A stretch of 27,118 nucleotides of DNA from Stygiolobus sp037389425 (GTDB lineage: Archaea > Thermoproteota > Thermoprotei_A > Sulfolobales > Sulfolobaceae). The notes below the pieces were generated by a model. The model did no database searches and had not been told where the DNA came from. It worked only from the letters and a program-made list of their open reading frames with translations. Every line of letters starts with the position of its first letter. Positions within the stretch are counted from its first letter, which is position 1. Location of the stretch: contig NZ_JBBHKR010000099.1 in assembly GCF_037389425.1 (NCBI RefSeq), positions 1-27,118 on the forward strand, in the 5' to 3' direction. Shown here one piece after another: positions 1-7,655 of the stretch. A program made the position numbers and the translations under genes.

Positions 1-587
1 TTATGACGCCTAGACCCGTTTACGCTTATGAAGATGATGATGTGATGGATGCATTAACATTAATGGTAGCTAGAAACTTCGGAGCCCTCCCAGTTTTAAA
101 TCGAGAGAAAAAAGTATCGGGCATTGTGACAGAAAGGGAACTACTCCTAATTTTCCAAGATCTAGACGAGTTATTTCCAGTGAAAAAGTTCATGACCAAA
201 AAAGTGAGTACTATCTATGAAGACGTCCCGGTGTTTGAAGCTGTAAAATTAATGATCAGGAGAGGGTTCAGGAGATTACCTATAGTTGATGATCAAAATA
301 AAGTTAAGGGTATAATAACCGCGGCGGATGCGCTAAAACTCTTTACTAAAGCTGTGGTTAAGAGTGATCCAGACATGTTCTTCTCAAAGAAAGTCTCACA
401 GGTAGCTACTAAAGATGTTCTAACTATAGACCCAGAGAAATCTATAAATGAAGCCGCAAGTACTATGATCATGAAGAAAGTAGGTTCGCTTCTGGTACTG
501 AAGGAAGATGGCACAGTAGGTGGTATAATTACGGAAAGGGACTTGATAATAGCTTTACATTATCAACTACATATAAGAGGAGAATGA
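1..587 (+). CDS. CBS-domain protein, 5' end outside the window
   Basis: At least three CBS repeats can be read. Each begins with a short MT/AT-type motif and ends in a GIIT/GIVTER-type strand, at about residues 1-50, 60-112 and 130-187 of the visible part. CBS repeats bind adenosyl nucleotides and usually act as energy or redox sensors. The first in-frame ATG (position 3) is unlikely to be the true start: it is the Met of an MTP motif that in this family lies inside the first repeat, preceded by a helix, so the gene probably starts upstream of base 1. No catalytic domain is fused in the visible part. It ends with a TGA after a charged tail. The family is clear; the ligand and role cannot be read from sequence. 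Confidence 0.85.
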   Translation, partial: MTPRPVYAYEDDDVMDALTLMVARNFGALPVLNREKKVSGIVTERELLLIFQDLDELFPVKKFMTKKVSTIYEDVPVFEAVKLMIRRGFRRLPIVDDQNKVKGIITAADALKLFTKAVVKSDPDMFFSKKVSQVATKDVLTIDPEKSINEAASTMIMKKVGSLLVLKEDGTVGGIITERDLIIALHYQLHIRGE

Positions 588-730
588 TATCTCTTCTGTA
601 ACTGATAAACATGGATAAAAAATTACTATGTTATTTCGTAAAATAGTACAATAAAAGTATTGTGAACCAACTTATGCGACCTATGTATAGACAAGTTATT
701 ACAATTTAAAATGTTAAACTTACAATGAAT

Positions 731-742
731 GGAATTAAAAAT
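731..742 (+). promoter_or_regulatory. TATA box of the DUF3211-type gene
   Basis: An A/T-rich element, TTAAAAATTA, is centred about 28 nt before the ATG at 765. This is the spacing expected for a leaderless archaeal transcript and supports the first of three consecutive ATG codons as start. Confidence 0.5.
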
Positions 743-764
743 TAATTCTTTGTAACCAATATTT

Positions 765-1175
765 ATGATGATGAAGGTGGAAAGAGAAATTAAGATATCA
801 CATCCAGTCGATGTCGTGTTGCAGATATTTGCTGATCCAACCTTCACAATCCCTAGGATATTTCCTAACGTTAATAGAATAAAAGTAGATGGTGAAAAGT
901 TTGAAGCTGAGGGAAAAGTTACATTATCCTCTTATCATTTAACTGGGAGAGTGTTCCTTGGTTACAATGAAGTGAAGTATGTGTATGATTCTGATAAAGG
1001 AGGAGGTGTACTTAAAATAAGTAAAGTTGATGAAAACGTGATTAGGATCACGTTAGAGTATGACGGCTCGCTTTTAGCTAGAATAGGATCAATTATAGTT
1101 AATTCTAACCTTAACAAGCTGGAAAAGAATATAAACGAGGAGATTAGGTTAGAGAGGATAAAACGTAAAATCTAG
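765..1175 (+). CDS. DUF3211-type START/SRPBCC-like protein
   Basis: A 136-residue protein with the layout of the SRPBCC (START-like) fold: an N-terminal strand, a helix around PVDVVLQIFADP, a row of beta strands (residues 40-100) and a long C-terminal helix ending in a basic tail. It resembles the small Sulfolobales family DUF3211, whose ligand is unknown. Three in-frame ATGs open the gene; a TATA element 28 nt before the first one favours it. The next gene, a RidA deaminase, starts 17 nt downstream on the same strand, so the two are probably co-transcribed. The fold assignment is by pattern and the function is open. Confidence 0.7.
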   Translation: MMMKVEREIKISHPVDVVLQIFADPTFTIPRIFPNVNRIKVDGEKFEAEGKVTLSSYHLTGRVFLGYNEVKYVYDSDKGGGVLKISKVDENVIRITLEYDGSLLARIGSIIVNSNLNKLEKNINEEIRLERIKRKI

Positions 1176-1192
1176 TTCCCCTTTCTTATCAT

Positions 1193-1570
1193 ATGGAAAT
1201 AGTTTTCTCTCCGGATGCACCTAAACCGATAGGTCCTTACTCTCAAGCAGTAAAAGTAGGAAATACAGTATATGTCTCTGGACAAATTCCAGTAGATCCC
1301 AAATCTGGAGAAGTTGTTAAAGGAGGGATTAAGGAACAAACAAGAGTTGTACTCGAAAACCTGAAGGCTGTCCTAAAGGCTGCAGGATTTGAGTTAAGCG
1401 ATGTTGTAATGAGTTTCGTGTACTTAAAAGACATGAACATGTTCTCAGACTTCAATTCCGTCTATGCGGAATACTTTAAGGAAAAACCACCTGCTAGAAT
1501 TACAGTAGAAGTATCAAGGTTACCAAAAGATGTTTTAATAGAAATAGCTGTTATAGGCTCGAAAGGTTAG
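1193..1570 (+). CDS. ridA: RidA family enamine/imine deaminase
   Basis: A 125-residue protein matching the usual length of the RidA/YjgF/UK114 family, trimeric enzymes that hydrolyse reactive enamine/imine intermediates such as 2-aminoacrylate released by PLP enzymes. Family signatures are the opening APKPIGPYSQAV, VYVSGQIPVD (about 26-35), and the C-terminal PPARITVEVSRLP, where Arg102 corresponds to the substrate carboxylate-binding arginine. Glu117 in LIEIAVIG matches the conserved acidic position. It follows the DUF3211-type gene closely. Its TAG stop is immediately followed, with no spacer, by the stop codon of the convergent gene at 1571. Likely cytosolic and active. Confidence 0.93.
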   Translation: MEIVFSPDAPKPIGPYSQAVKVGNTVYVSGQIPVDPKSGEVVKGGIKEQTRVVLENLKAVLKAAGFELSDVVMSFVYLKDMNMFSDFNSVYAEYFKEKPPARITVEVSRLPKDVLIEIAVIGSKG

Positions 1571-1756
1571 TTAAGAAAAAATCTTTTTCATTAGTCTTTC
1601 TACGTGGGGGCACCCGTATGGGCTTCCGTGCGTACCGTGCTCAACGCATGTCGCTGATATAGGTTTACCTTCGAATAATAATAGAGATGCTTCATCGTCC
1701 TCTATTATCTTATAGAATGCCCCCTCAAAGACTACTCTATATGCAACTTCTGCCAT
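1571..1756 (-). CDS. Small Cys/His-containing protein, unknown function
   Basis: A 61-residue protein with a C-terminal segment CVEHGTHGSPYGCPHVERL that places two Cys and three His within about 20 residues, a possible metal-binding site. An upstream in-frame start at 1804 exists, but the ATG at 1756 is preferred: it has a GAGGTG Shine-Dalgarno-like sequence about 9 nt upstream and a TTAAAAAG element centred about 28 nt upstream. The N-terminal part looks like a small beta-rich domain (YRVVFEGAFYKIIEDDEA). The gene converges on ridA with no intergenic base. I do not recognise the family by name. Confidence 0.6.
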   Translation of the reverse strand: MAEVAYRVVFEGAFYKIIEDDEASLLLFEGKPISATCVEHGTHGSPYGCPHVERLMKKIFS

Positions 1757-2236
1757 GTTTATATTCACCTCTGTTGTCTTCTTTTTAATCTCTATTACTA
1801 TCAAAAGTCAAATATAAGCTTTTCTATGCATAAGCTTTGGGATTTTTAATTTAAGATTTTCATTGCATAAAGATAAGACAAAAAGATTTTCACTTAATAT
1901 TATGATTATTTCATTTAAATACGTGATTAGGAAGGTTATTTACAGTCTGCATAGTAATTAGGGTATACGAATCCGTGAGGTTTTCAATATTTGCGGTTCT
2001 TCCCCTAACTAAGGTTAGAAGTAAGTTAACTAACCAAACCACTGTAGCTACATCGGCTATGACGGCACCGATAGACGCCACTAATTCGGCTGATATAAAT
2101 GTATGCGATAGAGGGAATATTACAATATTTACAAAAAATAACTTGTAGAAATAGACATGAGTAAACAAATAAAAGACGAGTCTGATCACTTCGACCAAGC
2201 TGACTCTTTAAAAGAATGGGGCTTAATAATACTGAC

Positions 2237-2270
2237 ATAATACCAAGGGTTCTTATTTAAATGGTATTAT
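2237..2270. promoter_or_regulatory. 8-bp inverted repeat around a TTTAAAT element
   Basis: ATAATACC at 2237-2244 is the exact reverse complement of GGTATTAT at 2263-2270. The 18-nt spacer contains TTATTTAAAT, a good archaeal TATA sequence. It could be an operator over a promoter or a weak hairpin. A chance repeat in A/T-rich DNA is also possible. Confidence 0.3.
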
Positions 2271-2280
2271 TTGTAGGCAT

Positions 2281-2290
2281 ATTAAATACA
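2281..2290 (+). promoter_or_regulatory. TATA box of the protein kinase gene
   Basis: ATTAAATACA is centred about 28 nt before the ATG at 2313, consistent with a leaderless transcript beginning at the start codon. Confidence 0.5.
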
Positions 2291-2312
2291 TTAACGCGAT
2301 AATCAGTTAATC

Positions 2313-4316
2313 ATGTTCATACTTTTCACAAAGGATGGAGAATATTACCTCTATTTAGATGGTACTTTGAGAAAGACCCAAGAGAGACCTAAACTAAGAG
2401 GGGACGTGATCGGCTATGTTATCAGGTACGAGAACGGTAAAGTTAAGCTAACCTCTACTCCAGTTTACGACTCCTCAAAACTCGACGGTCTGAAAGAGGC
2501 GGTGCTCGTAGATCGTATAGAAGAATTAAATGGATATATCTTCCAAACTCCCGATTCTGTAATCCTACACTTCGGAGAGATCAAAGGTAATGCGGTTGAA
2601 AATATTCCTTACTTATTAGTTCACGGAGTACCCATACCTAAAGGAGACGTGAAAACCCTGATGAATTACATGGACACTAGTTATGAACTAACCAAGTACA
2701 TGCTCAGGGAACACAATAACCCTGAAGTAGTAAGGGCTGCGGTAATCGCATTATCCCGCTTAAACAAGTGCAATGAGGCCATACAGCTTTACAATACTTT
2801 GACCTCGAAGTTCCCAGAGGAATCTTTAGCAGTAGCTGAGTGCTACGAGAAGGTAGGGGAAGAATTAGAAGCCCTGAAAATCTACTCCTTCTTCTCGGAG
2901 AACAAATATAGGGAACTAGAGAAGAAGTTAAGGGAGAGAGCTAACAGCTTAATAGACGAATTTGACATAACCGGTAACGTTAAAGTGTTATTTGAAGCCT
3001 TAAAGGTAATACCGACTTACGATGCTCCAGCTCTTAAACTGGGCTGGTACTTCTTATCCAAGAAAAACTATAAGGAAGCTGTGAAGTATTTCGAAGAAGC
3101 AGTCAAGCTAAGAAGGGACTTCAGTAACTTGTTGGCTCTAGCTAACGCTTATGTTAAGAACCAACAGTACGAACAAGCATTGAAAGTGATCGAGGAAGCT
3201 GAGAAGCTAAGGAGGAACTCCTCCACGGCTTATCTGAAGGGCTTAGCCTATGAGGCACTTAATTCCCCTTCAAATGCTATGAAGGAGTTCTTGTTTGCTT
3301 GTAAAGAGGGATTCGTTGAAGCTTGTAGTAAAGTAAAACCTTATGTGCTCTACACACCTAGGGACGAGTTTGACCCGAACAGTTGGATAGGGTATGTCCT
3401 TTACGGTTACAAAGTAGAAAAGGTAATAGGTACTGGAGGAATGGGTTACGTTCTCCTGGTGGAAAAGGGGATGAGAAAATTTGCTATGAAAGTGGTAAAG
3501 AAGGAGTTCCGTTATGACGAGTTACTTTATGAAGTAGCTAAAATGCAAGAGATATCTAAGGGCTCAACTAATTTAGTAAGGATATTTGCAAGTTTTGTAG
3601 ATGAGAACTTTACAGACTACTACTCATCTCCACCGGCAATAGTTATGGAGTATATGGAAGGAGGGGATCTGAGGGAGATTTTAGTAAATTCGGAGTTTTC
3701 AACACTAAGGCATTCAAGTAAGTGGAGTCAAATAGTTGCCGTGATCTTTTCGAAAATAGCTGATGCCGTAATCCACATTAATAAAAACGGGTACGTACAT
3801 TGCGACATAAAACCATCTAACGTCTTGTTTACTTCAAGACTTCCTAAATACGGGGATGAAGCGCTTGATGTGTTAACTACAGGTAGAGTTGAGCCGAAAC
3901 TTTCTGATCTCGGGTCGGCAGTGAAATTGGGTCTACCGGTCATTCACTACACACCGTACTATGCTCACCCAATGCAAAGGTTTGGAGGAAAGGCTGAATA
4001 TAACTTTGACGTGTACTCATTTACTGTCTCACTTTACGTAGCGTTGACAAATAACTTCCCCTTCCCAGAGTGGTTGGAAAGGGAGATAGAGGAAGCAGTG
4101 ACTGATCCATCTAAAAGAGAAATTGCTCTAAAAGACTTCTACAGCCTAGAACCCAGGTTGGATTACATACCCGAGGAGTTTCGTGATATAATTGAAAAAG
4201 GCCTTAAGGGAGAACTCTCTATGGAGATGATAAGTAGAGAATTAAAGTACATAGTACGTTATAACTATGGTATAGACCTACAAAGTAGTAATACCACCAG
4301 CACTACCGAAATATGA
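2313..4316 (+). CDS. TPR-containing Ser/Thr protein kinase
   Basis: A 667-residue soluble protein with a beta-rich N-terminal domain of unknown type (about 1-110), TPR-like helical repeats (about 125-345; for example YKEAVKYFEEAVKLRRDF and YEQALKVIEEAEKLR) and a C-terminal Hanks-type kinase domain (about 365-640). Kinase motifs present: glycine loop GTGGMG at 373-378, VAIK-type lysine Lys393 in FAMKVVKK, catalytic loop HCDIKPSN at 496-503 with Asp498, Lys500 and Asn503, and metal-binding Asp532 in a DLG motif replacing the usual DFG. All catalytic residues are present, so the kinase is probably active. It resembles Sulfolobales eukaryotic-like kinases of the ArnC/ArnD kind, but orthology cannot be shown here. 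The TPR part probably presents substrates. A Ser/Thr-rich tail (SSNTTSTT) may be an autophosphorylation site. No membrane segment; single-gene transcript. Confidence 0.92.
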   Translation: MFILFTKDGEYYLYLDGTLRKTQERPKLRGDVIGYVIRYENGKVKLTSTPVYDSSKLDGLKEAVLVDRIEELNGYIFQTPDSVILHFGEIKGNAVENIPYLLVHGVPIPKGDVKTLMNYMDTSYELTKYMLREHNNPEVVRAAVIALSRLNKCNEAIQLYNTLTSKFPEESLAVAECYEKVGEELEALKIYSFFSENKYRELEKKLRERANSLIDEFDITGNVKVLFEALKVIPTYDAPALKLGWYFLSKKNYKEAVKYFEEAVKLRRDFSNLLALANAYVKNQQYEQALKVIEEAEKLRRNSSTAYLKGLAYEALNSPSNAMKEFLFACKEGFVEACSKVKPYVLYTPRDEFDPNSWIGYVLYGYKVEKVIGTGGMGYVLLVEKGMRKFAMKVVKKEFRYDELLYEVAKMQEISKGSTNLVRIFASFVDENFTDYYSSPPAIVMEYMEGGDLREILVNSEFSTLRHSSKWSQIVAVIFSKIADAVIHINKNGYVHCDIKPSNVLFTSRLPKYGDEALDVLTTGRVEPKLSDLGSAVKLGLPVIHYTPYYAHPMQRFGGKAEYNFDVYSFTVSLYVALTNNFPFPEWLEREIEEAVTDPSKREIALKDFYSLEPRLDYIPEEFRDIIEKGLKGELSMEMISRELKYIVRYNYGIDLQSSNTTSTTEI

Positions 4317-4435
4317 CATGAGGACGGCATTCCTTTTCTTAATATGGTTGAAAAGTTTTGACTATTTCCTTAATCTTTTGTTAAACTTGTATTAATTAAA
4401 AATTTCGATTATTGTAATTTTATTAATATAAAGCT

Positions 4436-4442
4436 ATATAAT
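4436..4442 (+). promoter_or_regulatory. TATA box in front of a truncated gene stub
   Basis: A TATATAA element is centred 26-27 nt before the ATG at 4465, the exact spacing of a leaderless archaeal promoter. It is the main reason to treat the short frame downstream as a former gene start. Confidence 0.45.
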
Positions 4443-4464
4443 TTCCTAAATCAAATGTGATATT

Positions 4465-4542
4465 ATGGTGAATTGGATAGAAAGTCTTGACAAACAATTG
4501 TTGAACAATAAGGATTTCCGGTGTAGTCGTTTATTTGATTAA
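4465..4542 (+). pseudogene. 5' stub of an unidentified gene
   Basis: A 25-codon frame starting MVNWIESLDKQLL, with a well-placed TATA box and protein-like composition, runs directly into the 3' end of the decayed TnpB element, whose reading frame on the other strand ends at 4539. After about residue 18 the reading is probably element-derived. The simplest reading is a host gene whose 5' end survived insertion or deletion. The product is too short to identify. Confidence 0.4.
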
Positions 4543-5095
4543 CTTATTCTTATATGCATCGTTCTAATCGCATAAAGAGCTTAGGTTTGGCTAAGGCTGA
4601 TTCCCTCCTCGCCATAAAGGCGATAGTTCTCCTTATCGATTCACTCTTACATCTATCATTTGAGGTGCAGTCGAGAGGGTCAGAGACTCCCTCCCATTAA
4701 GATTTATGATTGCTATAACGTCACGGTCATTTTCATTACTGTAATTTCACTTAAACCAACGATAATCAACTTCTATCAGCTTTTTCCGCATCTAAGACAT
4801 GAAATAGAAAAGTACTTTAGGATTGACGTACTGTATTACAAAACCATGTGCTTCTTTGCCTGCCATTCAATCCAATACTACAAACGACGATATTGCATCA
4901 AATACAGCTTATTCCTAAACTCCTTAGGTAGTTTATCAACGTTCTTGATGAGATTCATTAACCTTTCCAACTTTATCTCGTTTGCCCGAGCCTTATAACT
5001 TCCTCAGCAACCCACCCTACTAACCTTCCTAGCAGCATCCTTCAGGTGAAAGGAGTGAATCCTTGAGAGTATAATCAAGTATTTGTCGTAACGTC
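4539..5095 (-). pseudogene. tnpB: Decayed TnpB (IS605/IS200-type OrfB) remnant
   Basis: Translating the minus strand and joining frames restores the C-terminal half of a TnpB. In order: IHSFHLKDAARKVSRV (near 5040-5080); a RuvC-II-like EIKLERLMNLIKNVDKLP with its Glu (near 4930-4990); LYLMQYRRL then WIEWQAKKH; a first zinc knuckle CLRC; a region near 4715-4740 where the second knuckle is lost; the RuvC-III NENDRDVIAIINLNGR; and a tail with SLTLSTAPQMIDV ending IRTMHIRIS at 4539. At least four frameshifts or stops interrupt it and the N-terminal half is missing. It is inactive. The plus-strand open frame over 4660-4998 is only its antisense shadow. No TnpA partner is present. Confidence 0.85.
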
Positions 5096-5416
5096 GTTGA
5101 GCTTTTCCTCATATTTTTTTAAAACTTCCTCGATTTCTTTTTCAGCACTCTGGTAAATTTCTATTATCTTATCTAACTTCTCAGATAACATCGTCCCTCC
5201 AGCTCCCTTTCCTCCTTTTTTGGTTTCAACTCCACCCAGAAGTCCTTCTATTTTCTTTATATACTCCCAAGCAAATTTATACGACACATTTACGTTTTTA
5301 GCTGCCTCAGCAATACTTCCGGTGCTCTTAATGTTCTCTAGGAGTTTAACCCCACCCTTACCCAAAATCGGTTTACCGTCATCCGTTTCTATCCAGATCT
5401 TGAACTTAATCTTCAT
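5075..5416 (-). CDS. ModE-like winged-helix DNA-binding protein
   Basis: A 113-residue protein resembling the stand-alone N-terminal DNA-binding domain of ModE: KIWIETDDGKPILGKGGVKLLENIKSTGSIAEAAK followed by the recognition region NVSYKFAWEYIKKIE and the KGGKGAGGT wing (about residues 64-74). There is no C-terminal molybdate-binding (MOP) domain, so molybdate sensing in cis is unlikely. A charged C-terminal helix may dimerise. Its ATG overlaps the TGA of purK (ATGA), so the two are translationally coupled in a purE-purK-this gene operon. The last four or five residues overlap the TnpB remnant, so the original C-terminus may have been replaced. The DNA target is unknown. Confidence 0.8.
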   Translation of the reverse strand: MKIKFKIWIETDDGKPILGKGGVKLLENIKSTGSIAEAAKNVNVSYKFAWEYIKKIEGLLGGVETKKGGKGAGGTMLSEKLDKIIEIYQSAEKEIEEVLKKYEEKLNDVTTNT

Positions 5417-6513
5417 AAGTCTAAGCCTTCAGGGTATATTAGTTTTATGATATTATCAATTTTTTGCTTAACATCCTCTAAATCCTCCCCTACAACGTTA
5501 ACATGCCCCATCTTTCTCCTCTTCTTGACTTCACTCTTACCGTACCAATATACCTTTCCAAATTTCAACACCTCGTAAGGAACATTGTCGGTCCCAAGGA
5601 TGTTAACCATTCCACCATAAGAAAGTAGTGTTGTGTCTCCTAAGTCTATTTCACCTATAGCCCTTATGTGCTGTTCGAATTGAGATACGAAGGCAGCATC
5701 AAGTGTGTAATGACCCGTATTGTGGACTCTAGGTGCGAACTCATTAATTAGTATTTCTCCTTTTCTTACAAAGAACTCAATGCCCATAGTCCCTACGTAC
5801 TCCAGTGAGTCTGCTAATCTCTTTGCGATATCCTTAAAACGATCATCGTTGAATGGTCCGTAATTATAAACTAAAATACCTTTCTCGTTATAGTTAAAAG
5901 TAGGAGGGTAAGCCTTGAAATTTCCCTTCTTATCTCTAACCGCTATTATTGATGCCTCATAGTCATAATCCACAAACTCTTCAACTACAAATTTACATTT
6001 CATATCTTTTATGAATGAGTATTTTTCCACGTCACCCTTTATGAAATACTGACCCTTTCCGTCGTACCCTCCTCTACTCTGTTTAAGAACACCCACGTTA
6101 TTGAACTGGTCTTTAAGTATCCTTAACGCCTCTTCCCCATCTTCAGCCACGTAAAATTTGGGGGTCGGTAAGTTATGCTCCTTATAATACGTCTTCTCCT
6201 TCCACCTTTCTCTTTTCAGCTCAACAGTGTTTATATTAGGGAAGAGCTTATCCTTTTCTTTGGCGTATTCCAGAGCTTCCTCTTTTACGTGCTCGAACTC
6301 AAAAGTCACTACGTCAACCTGGTTGATCATCTCCTTGTATTCTTCAGGCTTGAAACACCTATCTGCCACTCTGCAAGCTGGGGCATTAGGTTCATCCATC
6401 ACGTAGAAAGTGAAAGGGTACTTCCTCCCTTCTAAGATCATCATCCAACCTAGTTGCCCTCCTCCTAGAATTGCGATCTTCCTTTTATTCAAGTCTTGTA
6501 TTAAGGACTTCAT
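5413..6513 (-). CDS. purK: N5-carboxyaminoimidazole ribonucleotide synthase
   Basis: PurK uses ATP and bicarbonate to convert AIR to N5-CAIR in de novo purine synthesis. The 366 residues carry the N-terminal IAILGGGQLGWMM nucleotide-binding start (about 13-25), the ATP-grasp core with LKQSRGGYDGKGQYF, an acidic VVEEFVDYDYEAS segment, and the C-terminal FVRKGEILINEFAPRVHNTG, close to the family hallmark NEIAPRPHNSG. Length and motif order are normal. The start overlaps the end of purE by 29 nt and the stop overlaps the next gene by an ATGA, so the operon is tightly coupled. Confidence 0.96.
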   Translation of the reverse strand: MKSLIQDLNKRKIAILGGGQLGWMMILEGRKYPFTFYVMDEPNAPACRVADRCFKPEEYKEMINQVDVVTFEFEHVKEEALEYAKEKDKLFPNINTVELKRERWKEKTYYKEHNLPTPKFYVAEDGEEALRILKDQFNNVGVLKQSRGGYDGKGQYFIKGDVEKYSFIKDMKCKFVVEEFVDYDYEASIIAVRDKKGNFKAYPPTFNYNEKGILVYNYGPFNDDRFKDIAKRLADSLEYVGTMGIEFFVRKGEILINEFAPRVHNTGHYTLDAAFVSQFEQHIRAIGEIDLGDTTLLSYGGMVNILGTDNVPYEVLKFGKVYWYGKSEVKKRRKMGHVNVVGEDLEDVKQKIDNIIKLIYPEGLDL

Positions 6514-6958
6514 TTCTCATGTCCTCCATGAACTTCTTTACTTTTTCAGCTATATCCGGGTACTTAATACCTAAAATCCTTAAGGCGAGTAATGCGGCGT
6601 TTTTAGTTCCACCTATAGCTACCGTAGCCACCGGTACACCGTAGGGCATCTGGACTATCGATAGTAGGGAGTCTAACCCATTGAGGTTTTTAGACGGAAT
6701 TGGTACTCCGATCACCGGTAAATGAGTTAACGATGCAGTCATACCTGGGAGATGTGCTGCCCCGCCAGCCCCCGCTATTATAATTTCAATACCTCGCTTC
6801 TCTGCGGTTTTAGCGAATTCTACCATGAACTCTGGAGTTCTATGAGCAGAGACTACTCTTACCTCGGTTTCTACTCCGAAATTCCTGAGAATTTCAACGG
6901 CTTCTTTCATGTATTCCCAATCAGATTTGCTCCCCATAATGACGGCTACTTTTGGCAT
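6485..6958 (-). CDS. purE: N5-carboxyaminoimidazole ribonucleotide mutase
   Basis: PurE isomerises N5-CAIR, the PurK product, to CAIR. The 157-residue protein is the class I size and has the signature GSKSDW (about 9-14), SAHRTPE (about 39-45) and the glycine-rich AGAGGAAHLPGM, whose His belongs to the active site. It lies first in the operon. A minus-strand CTTAAAT element at 6981-6987 is centred about 26 nt before the ATG, supporting a leaderless start at 6958. Presence of purK next to it indicates the PurK/PurE two-step route. Confidence 0.97.
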   Translation of the reverse strand: MPKVAVIMGSKSDWEYMKEAVEILRNFGVETEVRVVSAHRTPEFMVEFAKTAEKRGIEIIIAGAGGAAHLPGMTASLTHLPVIGVPIPSKNLNGLDSLLSIVQMPYGVPVATVAIGGTKNAALLALRILGIKYPDIAEKVKKFMEDMRNEVLNTRLE

Positions 6959-6980
6959 GGTTATACTTTATCAAGAGGAA

Positions 6981-6988
6981 ATTTAAGC
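6981..6988 (-). promoter_or_regulatory. TATA box of the purE-purK operon
   Basis: On the minus strand GCTTAAAT is centred about 26 nt upstream of the purE ATG. The divergent gene at 7041 has its own TTTATTTA box at 7009-7016, so the two promoters sit side by side in an 82-bp gap. Confidence 0.5.
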
Positions 6989-7040
6989 TAAAATGTTAAT
7001 TGAAAAAATTTATTTATGTTCATGCAAATACTAACTTTGA

Positions 7041-7628
7041 ATGAACGAAATAACGCTATTACGCAGGGCTGAAGAGCTTATTCTAATGCTTTCCAAAAAC
7101 GATTTCTTGGAGAGCTTAGGCTTTCAAATAGAAGATAGTGAGACATTTGAGACTTCAGTTCTTAGTGTGAAGATAAAGGGTAAAATAATAAAGAAGATTG
7201 AGGAAAACTCAGTGTCAATTCTCCTTCACACAAAACTGGGGTCTTGCAAAATCGACGTAATAGTTATTCCACTTGACGAGTACTCTAGCAGAATTAAAGT
7301 TAACGTAAGCGGTTGGGGCTTTGTAGGCAAAATTATGAAGAACAAAGTTATAAATAATTTGATCAACTTCGTGATCAAGGCTGAATTTGAGCCTACCAGT
7401 ATGATACAGAAGAAGCTAAAACTTAAGCTTTATACGAACTATAAGGGGTTTTTAAAGCTCCTTGAAACACTGCCTAAGGATGATTCTGTGTACTACTTTC
7501 TAGTGATTAATAAGTCTTATATAGTGGAAATAGTTAACGGAATACCTCTATATGGAGAGGAGATCAAAAAGAACTGTGAAGATGTATGTTATATAGAACT
7601 GTATGAGTTTAAGCCAACTACTATTTAA
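7041..7628 (+). CDS. Conserved-type protein, probable START-like domain
   Basis: A 195-residue soluble protein I do not recognise by name. Residues 1-120 look like a START/SRPBCC-type fold: a predicted helix at the N-terminus, alternating beta strands (VLSVKIKGKIIKKI, SVSILLHTKLG, KIDVIVIPL, SRIKVNVSGWG) and a helix ending near residue 120 (NNLINFVIKAEFE). Residues 125-195 form a second alpha/beta part with three Cys or Cys-adjacent residues near the end. A TTTATTTA box 28 nt before the ATG supports the start. It is followed after 27 nt by the FAD protein, on the same strand. Confidence 0.6.
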   Translation: MNEITLLRRAEELILMLSKNDFLESLGFQIEDSETFETSVLSVKIKGKIIKKIEENSVSILLHTKLGSCKIDVIVIPLDEYSSRIKVNVSGWGFVGKIMKNKVINNLINFVIKAEFEPTSMIQKKLKLKLYTNYKGFLKLLETLPKDDSVYYFLVINKSYIVEIVNGIPLYGEEIKKNCEDVCYIELYEFKPTTI

Positions 7629-7655
7629 CTCTTTCTGTCACAATAATATAACTGT

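Larger units (their letters stand above)
1757..2312. other. Long intergenic stretch, coding content doubtful
   Basis: No convincing gene is seen in these 556 bases. A minus-strand frame (1911-2198, TTG start) would encode a hydrophobic 95-residue protein with one or two membrane-like segments, but it lacks a well-placed promoter or ribosome binding site and its N-terminal half has odd composition. A plus-strand 27-codon frame (ATG at 2157) also exists. Either could be a relic of a lost gene. The last 80 bases hold the kinase promoter. Confidence 0.4.

Noticed and set aside
1911..2198. Hydrophobic 95-residue minus-strand frame as a real membrane protein
   Set aside because: TTG start, no well-spaced TATA box, and uneven composition; kept only as a note in the intergenic entry.
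2026..2238. A 70-codon minus-strand frame overlapping another minus-strand frame
   Set aside because: Cys/Tyr/Ser-rich product without promoter, ribosome binding site or family; likely a chance frame.
4660..4998. A 112-codon plus-strand open frame
   Set aside because: It is the antisense of the decayed TnpB; the minus strand restores recognisable RuvC and zinc-knuckle sequence, while the plus-strand product resembles nothing.
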